This document shows, in pieces, positions 53,743 to 61,683 of a DNA stretch of 64,000 nucleotides. Within the stretch, counting starts at the first letter, position 1. Every line of letters begins with the position of its first letter. Below the pieces are notes generated by a model that was not told the origin of the DNA, made no database searches, and was given only the letters and a program-made list of their open reading frames with translations. This stretch comes from a methanogenic archaeon mixed culture ISO4-G1 (GTDB lineage Archaea > Thermoplasmatota > Thermoplasmata > Methanomassiliicoccales > Methanomethylophilaceae). The DNA is taken from NCBI GenBank assembly GCA_001563305.1, contig CP013703.1, forward strand, positions 434,001 through 498,000. The letters are read 5' to 3'. The translations under genes and the position numbers were made by a program.

Positions 53743-54612
53743 TCATTCCTTCTTTGCAGGCACCAGGAACTCGGCGATGCCGTATCCGGTGCGACCGTCC
53801 ATTACGGTCTCCGAGATCGTCTCGACCAGAAGCATGTCCTTGCTGCCCTGCATGGGAAGGATGGCATGCTGGAGGATCTTCGCTGTAACCGAATAATCTT
53901 TTCCGCTCTTGCCTTTCATCGTCATGCGGTAGCACTTCGGGATGGATCCGTCGTAGCCGATCTCGATATCGATTTTCACGACAGGATCGTTGGAGTCCTT
54001 GTCGCCGACGAAACCGGCATCCACATCGCCCATCTGCGTTGACAGCTTGGTGGCGTTGAATCCCCTGTCCGTCCCGTAGACGGAGTTGAGCCAGAGCCAC
54101 ATCTTGGGGGAGCCCCAGTCGCGGACCCCTTCGCTCTTGTCCCTCTCTCCTGTCGCATCGACATCGAAGGTCATGTCGCCGATGACGATCTTCCCTTTAG
54201 CGATACCGAACTGCTCGAAGTGCTCCGATGCGGTCTGTGCGGACATCGCCGCTCCTTTGGCATCCACGCAGTCGTGGTAGTCCATGACCGGATTCACGGG
54301 AGTCCACACTATATCCAGAGAGGACATCGTGGGTGCCGGCTCCTTCGACACGTCGAACAGAGGCCCGCTGTATGCTATGTGCCAGACCCCCTTCTCCTCC
54401 GTGAATTTCAATCCGCTGCATTCGGTCTTCTTATCATCGCACGGAACGGCGTTCCTCAGTCCGAAGATGCCCTTCTTGGTCATCACGAACAGGAACACCG
54501 ACTTCTCGTCCCTGTTCGGTTTGTTGCCGATGCGCATGAACGCGGTGACCCCTTCCTTGGGGTCGAAGAAGTTGAAGTAGTAGCTCTCGTTCCAATCAAG
54601 TTCTGTGCTCAT
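53743..54612 (-). CDS. Lipocalin-like / hydroxyneurosporene-dehydrogenase-type protein
   Basis: The protein has 289 residues and no signal peptide. It starts MSTELDWNESYYFNFFDPKE, and the second half has ERDKSEGVRDWG, the 'H/DRSxGxRDW' motif seen in the lipocalin-like CrtC/DUF7064-type families. The start ATG overlaps the stop of the upstream PEP-utilising gene (54609-54612), so both are co-translated. The pair probably forms one pathway; the molecule it acts on is unknown. A C-terminal fragment of a diverged copy is at 46418. Assignment to family is by motif memory. Confidence 0.62.
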   Translation of the reverse strand: MSTELDWNESYYFNFFDPKEGVTAFMRIGNKPNRDEKSVFLFVMTKKGIFGLRNAVPCDDKKTECSGLKFTEEKGVWHIAYSGPLFDVSKEPAPTMSSLDIVWTPVNPVMDYHDCVDAKGAAMSAQTASEHFEQFGIAKGKIVIGDMTFDVDATGERDKSEGVRDWGSPKMWLWLNSVYGTDRGFNATKLSTQMGDVDAGFVGDKDSNDPVVKIDIEIGYDGSIPKCYRMTMKGKSGKDYSVTAKILQHAILPMQGSKDMLLVETISETVMDGRTGYGIAEFLVPAKKE

Positions 54613-57224
54613 TCTGATTCCTCCAGTATGGTGACCTCTCCGTTGCTTCCGTCCACCGACACGAGGTCCCCTGTCTTAAGCGTCGCCGTGGCCGATTTCA
54701 CAGCTGTCACGGCCGGTATCTTGTACTCGCGGGAGATGACCGCACCGTGGCACAGGATGCCCCCGGTCTCGGTGATCAGCCCTCCGAGCTTGGAGAACAC
54801 CACGGTCCATCCGGGGTCCGTGTTGCTGGTGACCAGGATCTCTCCCTTTTCCACCTGCCCCAGGTCCCTGACGTCCATGATGACGCGGACCCTTCCCTGG
54901 TACCTTCCGGGGCTTGACGCCGCTCCGACGAGTACGTCCCCGTGTGAAACAGGTTCATCGTCGAAGTCCACACCGTTGAGGAGGAACTTGGGCGGCAGCC
55001 TGTCGCGGTACTTCATGAACTCCGCCTTGCGCGGAGCGATGATCGTCCTGATATCGGGGATGTCCCCTCCCTTCAGGATGGCAATCGCCTCCGTGTCCTC
55101 CAGGAAGAAGATGTCCTCGCTATCATCGATGAGTCCCCTCTCCTTCAGCCTCCTCCCCTGCTCGAGGAAGATCAGCCTGTTCCTGTACATCATGTGGTCG
55201 AGATAGAACCTCTGGTTCTCCCTGAATATGAGATATGTGCGGGCGTACTGCAGCACCTTGAACATTATGATCCTCTTGAAGAATCCGATCCTCTTCCTGA
55301 CATCGGCTTCCGTCTGGATCCTGCGCTCAACGCCGTGCTGGAACTCCTCACGGAGGTCCACGTCCCCGGCGCACATCTGCAATGCGATGCCCATGACGTA
55401 ATCGGGATCCTCCGCCCATCTGAGGGCGTTGAGCTCCCTGGTTCCGGACCTGTGCCCGAACTCTTTGATGAACTTGTCATAAACTTCCCTGAACGGGACA
55501 TCCGATTTCTCCAGCCACTCCACGAATTCCTTCGCGGGCATGGATTCCGCCTTCTCCCTGACGGCGGGATCGTTCCTCAGTGCCACACCGAGATCGGAGA
55601 ACCCTTTGTTGGTCTCGATGGTCTTGTTGTCCTCCAATCCTGCCATCAATCCGGCGTAGATGTTACCGTCGTCGCCCATCCATTTGGCGCACCAGTTCTT
55701 CACCAGCAGGTTGGTCATGATCGAATGCGACACCATGCCGTAACGGATCAGCTGGTAGTGCTTGGTGGATCCCACGCGGATCCTCTCGTACCAGTTCGCC
55801 AGCTCCGCATCCGTTATGGAAGTAATATCAGTGGAATCGAACTCGTCGCACAGCTTCAGGAATCCCTGCGCCCATTTTCTGTAAACCTTGTCGGTCTTCC
55901 AGATCATACCGTCCCTGTCACGGAACAGCAGGCAGATCTGGGACTTTATCATCCCGAGGAAGTCGTTGGGGTACTTCGAGATCCTCTCCTGCTCCTTGCG
56001 CGGGAAATAATCCAGGAGCTCCCTGGAACGGATCAGCTTGGGATAGTGGGCGAAGATCCTCTCCAGCACCGTGGCGGAGAAGTACACCCTGGATTTGTGC
56101 AGTTTCGTCAGAGGACCGGATTCCAGGTCCTTGTAGCCCATCATGTGCGCACCCTCGTGGTTCACGTAGTCGGTGAGCATCTTTCCCATGACGGTGTAGA
56201 ACATCGGTGTCGTCGCATCGGCCCAGTACTCGTCGCCGTATCCCCTGGACCAGAGGATGTCGTCCTTCTCGGATGTATCAGGGAGGGTGGTGATCGCCCT
56301 GGACTGCAGTATGTACACCTTGCCGGCCTCCACAGCCCACTCGATGTCCTGGGGACATCCGAAGTGATCCCTGAGCTTCAATCCCTGCTCCGCTATGAGT
56401 TTCAGGATCTTGTCGTCCGCACAGCGGACTTCCTTCTTGTCGGCATCGATCTCGACCTGCCTGTTCTCGCCGTCGATGAGGAAGAATCCCTGCTCTTTAC
56501 ACTTCACAGAGAAGTCCAGCACCTTTCCGTCGTAGGACACGGTGTACCTGTCAGGGGTGACGAGACCGGAGACGATCGATTCGCCCAGTCCCCAGGACGC
56601 CTCGATGACGACATGGTCCTCCCCGGTGACCGGGTCGGATGTGAACATCACACCGCTGATATCGGATTTCACCATCTTCTGGACGACGACGGCCATCCCC
56701 TGGGACAGGTGGTCCTTGGACGCGTCGTGCCTGTACTTCATCGCCCTGGCGTTCCAGTAGGACGCCCAGCAGGTCAGCACCATTTTGATGATGTCGTGCT
56801 TCCTAACATTCAGATAGGTGTCCTGCTGCCCTGCGAAGCTGGCATCCGCCAGGTCCTCGGCGACCGCCGAGGAACGTACCGCGAAGTATTCCCCTTCGAG
56901 GTTGAAGAAGTTCGCCTTGAGCATCTCGATCTCCTCGCGGGGGATCTCCGCCGTGAGGAACATTTCGCGTATCCTGTCGGAAGAAGCGTTCAGGGCGTCC
57001 TCGTCCTCGAAGTCCGTCTCACTGAGGACTTTCGAGATCCCGTCCCTCAGGCCGGTGATGTCCAGGAACATGTCGTACGCCTCCACGGTCACTGCGAGTG
57101 CCGGGGGTACGCTGAATCCGTTGGAGATCATCTTGGCTATGTTGATCCCCTTGCCGCCGACCAGACTTATGTCTAGGTCGGAATTGTCAAGGGGTACGAC
57201 GGGACGGGGACTGCCTTCTGTCAT
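54609..57224 (-). CDS. PEP-utilising phosphotransferase (PEP synthase / rifampicin phosphotransferase type)
   Basis: The protein has 871 residues from ATG 57224 (MTEGSPRPVVPL). The N-terminal ATP-grasp part has GGKGINIAKMISNGF and VRSSAVAEDLADASFAGQQ, then IQSRAI-like signature at YILQSRAITTLP. The C-terminal swivelling domain has GGILCHGAVISREYKIPAV with His826 as phosphate carrier. Length and domain order match rifampicin phosphotransferase and PEP synthase-like enzymes; the internal ~300 residues between are not the PEP synthase TIM barrel. It transfers phosphate from ATP to a substrate by way of the His. The substrate is unknown; it need not be rifampicin. Upstream codons from 57473 are not used because they overlap a zinc-ribbon gene. 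Confidence 0.85.
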   Translation of the reverse strand: MTEGSPRPVVPLDNSDLDISLVGGKGINIAKMISNGFSVPPALAVTVEAYDMFLDITGLRDGISKVLSETDFEDEDALNASSDRIREMFLTAEIPREEIEMLKANFFNLEGEYFAVRSSAVAEDLADASFAGQQDTYLNVRKHDIIKMVLTCWASYWNARAMKYRHDASKDHLSQGMAVVVQKMVKSDISGVMFTSDPVTGEDHVVIEASWGLGESIVSGLVTPDRYTVSYDGKVLDFSVKCKEQGFFLIDGENRQVEIDADKKEVRCADDKILKLIAEQGLKLRDHFGCPQDIEWAVEAGKVYILQSRAITTLPDTSEKDDILWSRGYGDEYWADATTPMFYTVMGKMLTDYVNHEGAHMMGYKDLESGPLTKLHKSRVYFSATVLERIFAHYPKLIRSRELLDYFPRKEQERISKYPNDFLGMIKSQICLLFRDRDGMIWKTDKVYRKWAQGFLKLCDEFDSTDITSITDAELANWYERIRVGSTKHYQLIRYGMVSHSIMTNLLVKNWCAKWMGDDGNIYAGLMAGLEDNKTIETNKGFSDLGVALRNDPAVREKAESMPAKEFVEWLEKSDVPFREVYDKFIKEFGHRSGTRELNALRWAEDPDYVMGIALQMCAGDVDLREEFQHGVERRIQTEADVRKRIGFFKRIIMFKVLQYARTYLIFRENQRFYLDHMMYRNRLIFLEQGRRLKERGLIDDSEDIFFLEDTEAIAILKGGDIPDIRTIIAPRKAEFMKYRDRLPPKFLLNGVDFDDEPVSHGDVLVGAASSPGRYQGRVRVIMDVRDLGQVEKGEILVTSNTDPGWTVVFSKLGGLITETGGILCHGAVISREYKIPAVTAVKSATATLKTGDLVSVDGSNGEVTILEESE

Positions 57225-57325
57225 TGTGGGCGATATAGCCAGGTTAATTAATTGCTTTATCGGTATGGGTATTCGACAATCGACGTAAGTATGGCGATTG
57301 ACGATTATCAGCGGATCAGACCCTG

Positions 57326-57706
57326 TCACCCTATGATGCCCGGCGCCATGTACTTCACCAGTAATCCTAAACAGGATCCGAGGCACACTCCCATCAGCAG
57401 CCCCAACGCTATGCTGGGTCTTCTGCTCGGCAGGAACAGCGGGATGAAGAAGAACAGGAAGGTGAACCTCCAATAGTACGTGACCGAGAACGTTATCAGG
57501 CTCGAAAGCGCCAGGAGCAGGAAGAAGTACTTGTCGAACAGCACCTTCTTCAGGTCGACGGGCTCCGCACGGGCGTTGTACATGTTGAGGATCTCGGGCG
57601 GGAGCTCATCTGCCGTGGGCTGACGAACGATGTTCCCGCACTCGGGACACTGGTACTCGTGCTCCTTGAGATAGCGTCCGCACCTGTAGCAGAATTCCAT
57701 ATTCAC
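57326..57706 (-). CDS. Small zinc-ribbon membrane protein
   Basis: The protein has 126 residues (124 from Met3). The zinc ribbon has FCYRCGRYLKEHEYQCPECG with two CxxC pairs. Two or three hydrophobic segments follow (FFLLLALSSLITFSVTYYW and FLFFFIPLFL). It resembles the family of archaeal zinc-ribbon membrane proteins, of unknown role. Same strand as the PEP-type gene, 101 bp upstream of it. Confidence 0.72.
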   Translation of the reverse strand: MNMEFCYRCGRYLKEHEYQCPECGNIVRQPTADELPPEILNMYNARAEPVDLKKVLFDKYFFLLLALSSLITFSVTYYWRFTFLFFFIPLFLPSRRPSIALGLLMGVCLGSCLGLLVKYMAPGIIG

Positions 57707-57760
57707 ACCCAGGGATAGCTTGCTTAAAAGGATGACCCCTCGTCATTCGGAATATCCGTA

Positions 57761-58702
57761 TCATCGTTGGCCGTGCTTCCTGATGACTTCCCTGTAGAAC
57801 CCCTCTATGGCCTCCGAGGGGGACAGGCCCTTCTCCATAAGGATCCTCTCCGCCTCGATTTTGACGAACGGGTCGATCCTGGCGTTGACGACGGCCCCGC
57901 GCTCGCTCTGTTTCTCCCCGTACACGACCTCGTCGTAGAGTGTCGCTATGTAATTGGAGTATCCGAGCTTCCTCTCGCGGGCCAACGCCCTTATCAGGTC
58001 GGTGGTGCCGGAACCGTACTGGGAGGACTTCTTCTTCCTCTCGGCGAGGAACCCGTATCCTAAATCCGAAGCGATGTCCTTGAGGACCTGCTTCCTGGAG
58101 TCCATGTCCTTGGGGACGAGGGCCTCCGGATCGATCAGGGACAACTGTGCCAGCACATCATCTTCGAGATACGGGTAGACCAGCGTCTTCCCGAAGTGGT
58201 CGGCTATCGCCCTCTCGCACGGGACCGACACGTTCATCAGGCGCTCCACACCCGCGTCCTTGAGCATCTGGAACTCCTTCTCGGACTGCCCGACGTACTT
58301 GGCGCAGCCCATGAAGTACTCGTCCGCCCCCTGGCCGGTGACAACAACATCCTGATTGCATTCCCTGCAGACGCTGAACAGCTGCAGCTCGTAGGAGATC
58401 GTGAAGGGATCCGACACCCCCGTGGAGGTGATCATCTCCCTGATGAGGTCCGGAACGTTGGATTTGGTAATCTGGACATGGACGAACGGGAGGTTCAGCC
58501 TCTTGGCCACGTCCCTGGCCATGGACACGTCGAAGGCGTTGGCGGTGCCGCAGGTGTAGAGGGTGACGGAATCCGCGTATTCCTTGCACAATGCGGACAG
58601 CAGACCCGAGTCCAGTCCCCCGGAGCAGGCTATGCCCACATCCTTCCCCTCGACTGCATCCTTCACCGTACCGACGATCGCGTCCCTGAGCGAGTCCCAC
58701 AT
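57761..58702 (-). CDS. Asparagine-synthase-like (PP-loop) protein without a glutaminase domain
   Basis: The protein has 313 residues. PP-loop ATP site IACSGGLDSGLL is at residues ~25-36; VVTGQGADEYFMGC matches the C-terminal 'GEGsDE' motif of the asparagine synthase fold. No N-terminal glutaminase with Cys1 is present, so ammonia or another nucleophile must be used. Such short proteins adenylate a carboxyl group; the substrate is unknown. Start ATG 58702 (MWDSLRD) follows GGTG; ATG 58729 is another option. The TATA element TTCATATAAAAG near 58771 fits a short leader. Confidence 0.78.
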   Translation of the reverse strand: MWDSLRDAIVGTVKDAVEGKDVGIACSGGLDSGLLSALCKEYADSVTLYTCGTANAFDVSMARDVAKRLNLPFVHVQITKSNVPDLIREMITSTGVSDPFTISYELQLFSVCRECNQDVVVTGQGADEYFMGCAKYVGQSEKEFQMLKDAGVERLMNVSVPCERAIADHFGKTLVYPYLEDDVLAQLSLIDPEALVPKDMDSRKQVLKDIASDLGYGFLAERKKKSSQYGSGTTDLIRALARERKLGYSNYIATLYDEVVYGEKQSERGAVVNARIDPFVKIEAERILMEKGLSPSEAIEGFYREVIRKHGQR

Positions 58703-58747
58703 GGTACACCGACATGATTCCGGTGTCATAAAGATTGGCGTTCCCAC

Positions 58748-58811
58748 GTCAGGACGTGTTGCGTCCTGCTTTTATATGAAAAAAGACAATAAGCGGAATC
58801 GAGTGGGAGCA
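58748..58811. promoter_or_regulatory. Divergent promoter
   Basis: A TATA-like TTTTATATGAA (about 58769-58779) can be read on both strands. It lies about 30-40 bp before the plus-strand ATG 58812 and 65 bp before ATG 58702 on the other strand. Confidence 0.5.
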
Positions 58812-59552
58812 ATGACATTCTGCGGAAAATGCGGTTACAACAACCCAGAGGAAAGCCGTTTCTGTGTGAACTGCGGCGCGGACCTAGAGGAGTCAATCGA
58901 GACCCAGACCGAGCTGAAGGAAGAGGAGACGGCCGTCAAGGAGGAGACGGAGGAGGTCGAGCGCATCGGCGCATACGACCCCAACAAGGATTATTCCATC
59001 CCTCCTCAGCAGCAGCCTCCTGCACAGCAGCCCCCGCAGCAGCCCTACCCGCCGATGTACGGCGCACCCCTGCTCAAGCCCACCCGCGGTAAGATCCCAG
59101 TGGTCACGATGTACGACCCGAGGGGACGCAAGATGGGGATCATGTTCTCGATAGCGGCGCTCGCCGTATCGCTGATCACCCTGTTCGCCATCCCGATGGA
59201 CTTCGCCAGTCTGGACAACACCATCTTCAGGATCGGCCTTATGGAAGGCAACACCACGGTCCTCGTGCTGGTCCTTCTGACCCTCGCTCTCGCCGTCATC
59301 GCGCTTCTCGAACCCGTGTTCGCAGCAGGCACCGCGATATGCCTGATCGTAACCGGATACGTCATGCTCAAGGACAACCTGGTTTTCTTCGGGGCACCAG
59401 AGTTCGCGGTCGTCCTGCTCATCGCTCTGGACGTGGCAGCCCTGGGAATCGTCGCCATGGTGTTCATGAGGAAGTTCGTCATGAACAACATCCACGAGAC
59501 CAACCTGTTTAAGGCCTGCTATCTGGCCTGGACCGGAATCCCCCACATGTGA
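58812..59552 (+). CDS. Zinc-ribbon membrane protein with proline/glutamine-rich linker
   Basis: The protein has 246 residues. The N-terminal zinc ribbon FCGKCGYNNPEESRFCVNCG is followed by an acidic stretch and a P/Q-rich linker (PPQQQPPAQQPPQQPYPP). Four to five hydrophobic helices follow (IMFSIAALAVSLITLFAIPM to IVAMVFMRKF). Layout is that of the archaeal zinc-ribbon membrane proteins of unknown role. Start chosen at ATG 58812; a longer frame exists but lacks a ribosome site. Confidence 0.75.
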   Translation: MTFCGKCGYNNPEESRFCVNCGADLEESIETQTELKEEETAVKEETEEVERIGAYDPNKDYSIPPQQQPPAQQPPQQPYPPMYGAPLLKPTRGKIPVVTMYDPRGRKMGIMFSIAALAVSLITLFAIPMDFASLDNTIFRIGLMEGNTTVLVLVLLTLALAVIALLEPVFAAGTAICLIVTGYVMLKDNLVFFGAPEFAVVLLIALDVAALGIVAMVFMRKFVMNNIHETNLFKACYLAWTGIPHM

Positions 59553-59563
59553 TTGTAAAGGAT

Positions 59564-59589
59564 CTTATGCCCCTGGGTCGGGGCATAAG
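59564..59589. terminator. Bidirectional hairpin terminator
   Basis: CTTATGCCCC (59564-59573), loop TGGGTC, GGGGCATAAG (59580-59589). It lies between two convergent genes. Confidence 0.7.
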
Positions 59590-59599
59590 GTCATCTGTT

Positions 59600-60010
59600 T
59601 CAGTTCTCAAGGGTTTCGTTAGGTTCCAGCACAAGGTGCTGGTTGTATTCATCGATGCTTATCAGGAACTTGTCGAAGAACCCTTTTCTTCCGAGAAGTG
59701 TGGAACATATCGGAGATCCCTCTTTCATGAACAGGACTCTTACAGGAATCGGAATGATATGTTTTTCCGATTCATTCTGAATTGTTACAGTCGTACTGCT
59801 GATGACTGTCTCGATCGTTCCGTCTATCCCATAGGATTTTGTCTTAGGACCTGTCAGATCGAGATTCAGCGTTTCAGCTATCTTGGAATCCATGGCGCTC
59901 ATGTCTGCCCCGCTATCTATCAGTGATATGGCACTGTATACCCTATCGCCTTCCGAATACGTTGCTAAAACAGCAGGGCGTGGCATCAAGCTTCCTTTAG
60001 CCAGTGTCAT
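59600..60010 (-). CDS. Retropepsin-like aspartic protease, copy 2
   Basis: 136 residues from ATG 60010 (MTLAKGSLMPRPAVL), ten bases after the DUF5678 stop. Catalytic Asp32 is in SLIDSGADMSAM. Flap-like part KSYGIDGTIE and TLLGRKGFFDKFLI match copy 1 (YGVAGSVESI and PLLGRSEIFDSFKI). Longer start at 60124 is not used because it would overlap the DUF5678 frame. Cytosolic. Confidence 0.78.
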   Translation of the reverse strand: MTLAKGSLMPRPAVLATYSEGDRVYSAISLIDSGADMSAMDSKIAETLNLDLTGPKTKSYGIDGTIETVISSTTVTIQNESEKHIIPIPVRVLFMKEGSPICSTLLGRKGFFDKFLISIDEYNQHLVLEPNETLEN

Positions 60011-60020
60011 CGGTAAATAA

Positions 60021-60305
60021 TCACATTGGATTGTTATGGTATCGCAGGAAAAGAAAGTCTTCGGGAGGCACATACATGATGAATGGTACGAAGTCCCTTC
60101 CGCAAACTTCTGCCGTCTTATCAAAAACCTCCTGGAAGCTTTTGGAGTGGGCCACCAGTACGCCGTCGCATAGGCCGATGACCTCCCCCTCGTACGGAGA
60201 GAGGTCCATCTTCAGATAGGCCTCGTAGGATCTGTCCTCGTGAATTTCACGTTGTGTATCAGCCAGACCGTTATCCTTTCTCATCTCAGAGATGTTAGAA
60301 TCCAT
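60021..60305 (-). CDS. DUF5678-like small protein, copy 2
   Basis: 94 residues from ATG 60305 behind GGAGGTGA. The core is AYLKMDLSPYEGEVIGLCDG, then VLVAHSKSFQEVFDK and DFVPFIMYVPPEDFLFL. This is the YxGx / VAHxxSF / FVP pattern of copy 1. It has an N-terminal extension of about 28 polar residues that copy 1 lacks. Confidence 0.68.
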   Translation of the reverse strand: MDSNISEMRKDNGLADTQREIHEDRSYEAYLKMDLSPYEGEVIGLCDGVLVAHSKSFQEVFDKTAEVCGRDFVPFIMYVPPEDFLFLRYHNNPM

Positions 60306-60416
60306 CCCGGTCACCTCCGTCCCTGTATTCTTTCATTGTTCCTTTCATTTGTTTCCCTTCCTGTTCGGTTTTCATGCACCCTGTCCATACCCGTTAAAAT
60401 ATTCGAAGAGGGGGAA

Positions 60417-60441
60417 TATAAAAGTGAGTCCGAGCCGTCAC
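60417..60441 (-). promoter_or_regulatory. Promoter of the second DUF5678/retropepsin pair
   Basis: On the minus strand GTGACGGCTCGGACTCAC is followed by TTTTATATTC, a TATA element. The 18-base element shares 15 bases with the relic at 53675 and contains inverted GTGA/TCAC arms. Confidence 0.5.
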
Positions 60442-60586
60442 AGATGGTCGAACGGTGGTAGCAGTTGATATCCCGCCGCGTGCGCAGAAATCTAAAGACT
60501 TAGATGTAAAGATATTAGTATAATTTATCAGACTAAATGTATTAGCCAGAAGGTCCGCCATTTCCACGTTTCTATCGATCCAGATC

Positions 60587-60871
60587 TCACTCGACCAGGA
60601 TCTTCTTGGCGTCCATCAGGCACTTGCCCACCCTCTTCCCCTTCTCGGAGAGGCTGAGCGTGTAGTGGAGTCTGGGTTCCCGCGTCATTTCCTCGATGAC
60701 CAGCCCCTCGTCCACCAGGACCTTGAGGGTGCTGGTGAATGCCCTGTAGTTGCTTGATACAGCGTAAAGATCCGATTTATGGACCGTCCCCTTCTCGTAG
60801 ATGTATGTGATAATGTCGAACGCATGGTTCTTAGACATCACCGTTTGGTAGGGGTGGTCGTAATCGGGCAT
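60587..60871 (-). CDS. Winged-helix transcriptional regulator (ArsR/MarR-like)
   Basis: 94 residues. The DNA-binding core is HAFDIITYIYEKGTVHKSDL, then FTSTLKVLVDEGLVIEEM, a winged helix-turn-helix of the type found in many small archaeal regulators. The start may be ATG 60871 (no ribosome site) or Met12 (60838), which follows GGTG. It is divergent from a second winged-helix gene, and a perfect palindrome lies between them. Confidence 0.72.
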   Translation of the reverse strand: MPDYDHPYQTVMSKNHAFDIITYIYEKGTVHKSDLYAVSSNYRAFTSTLKVLVDEGLVIEEMTREPRLHYTLSLSEKGKRVGKCLMDAKKILVE

Positions 60872-60916
60872 AAACTTAGTACGGCGTTTCCTGTAGATAT
60901 GCAGTTTAATGCGAAT

Positions 60917-60932
60917 CGGAAGATATCTTCCG
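60917..60932. promoter_or_regulatory. 16-bp palindrome between two divergent winged-helix genes
   Basis: CGGAAGATATCTTCCG is a perfect palindrome. It is followed by ATTAAAAATAAG, the likely TATA element of the gene at 60973. Candidate operator for either regulator. Confidence 0.7.
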
Positions 60933-60972
60933 AATCGAAGATTAAAAATAAGCCGAGACAGTTGACAAAAAC

Positions 60973-61389
60973 ATGAAAACGGACGGTTCCGAGGAAGTCG
61001 CGGGCATCAAGGTTCCGATAGGCGGAAAGGTGGAGACCCGGAAGGATTCCGAGGAGGAACCGGTCCCGGAGGAGATCCTCCGTCTCCTTTCTGAGAGGAA
61101 GAAGGCCCCTGCCGAACGCACAGTCCTCGAGAAGATAGAGGCCCGTCACGTTATGAGGATACTCCTGTATCTCGACAAGCTGTCCCCGGTGATGAAGACG
61201 GACATCTACAACGACATATCTAGATGTTCCAACATGGCCGGGAAGCTGCAGGACCTCGTCGAGATGGGACTGATCAAGTTGTACACCACCGGGCACGTGA
61301 ACTCCAGCGTCGCCGTCATAACCCCCAAGGGCAGGGAAGTGGCGGCGAAGGTCAGGGAACTGATCGAGTACATCGAATCGGGCGAGTGA
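60973..61389 (+). CDS. Winged-helix DNA-binding protein
   Basis: 138 residues. The first ~45 are charged (EVAGIKVPIGGKVETRKDSEEE) and probably flexible. Residues ~55-130 form a winged helix: ARHVMRILLYLDKLSPVMKT, MAGKLQDLVEMGLIKLY and SVAVITPKGREVAAKV. TATA element 23 bp before the ATG suggests a leaderless transcript. Related in layout to the divergent regulator. Confidence 0.72.
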   Translation: MKTDGSEEVAGIKVPIGGKVETRKDSEEEPVPEEILRLLSERKKAPAERTVLEKIEARHVMRILLYLDKLSPVMKTDIYNDISRCSNMAGKLQDLVEMGLIKLYTTGHVNSSVAVITPKGREVAAKVRELIEYIESGE

Positions 61390-61683
61390 GAATCTGCATT
61401 TTGTGCGAGAGTTATGATATATCATCTCTCTCGCGGTTTTTGGCGAGGATTGCGTCCTCTTAATACATCGTTCACCTGTCATTCATTCGACCGATCCTGC
61501 CGTCCCGGATGGAATTAGGGGCCGGAAGGGATGGTATACGGGGGAGGTCATACGGTAAAAGGCCCGCAGGACCCTTGTTAGGGAGAAGGTCCTGTAGGAG
61601 CTGACCGAGGATTTTCGACATCGACCGCGCAAGCGATCAACCCGATTCAGTGGCTGAGTAGCCGTGAAAAGGAGAATTGAAAT
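61390..61683 (+). promoter_or_regulatory. Leader region of the beta-helix adhesin with hairpins
   Basis: The stretch has CAGGACC (61568-61574) pairing with GGTCCTG (about 61589-61595), and GGCT-GAGT-AGCC near 61652-61663. Ribosome site AAAAGGAGAA lies just before ATG 61684. No gene or known riboswitch is recognised. Confidence 0.4.

Noticed and set aside
55194-57176. 660-codon open frame on the plus strand
   Set aside because: It is antisense to the PEP-utilising enzyme, rich in H, V, R and L as antisense frames of GC-rich genes are, with no recognisable domain.
61390-61683. Riboswitch or tRNA in the adhesin leader
   Set aside because: Only short hairpins are visible; no known aptamer or cloverleaf pattern was found by eye.
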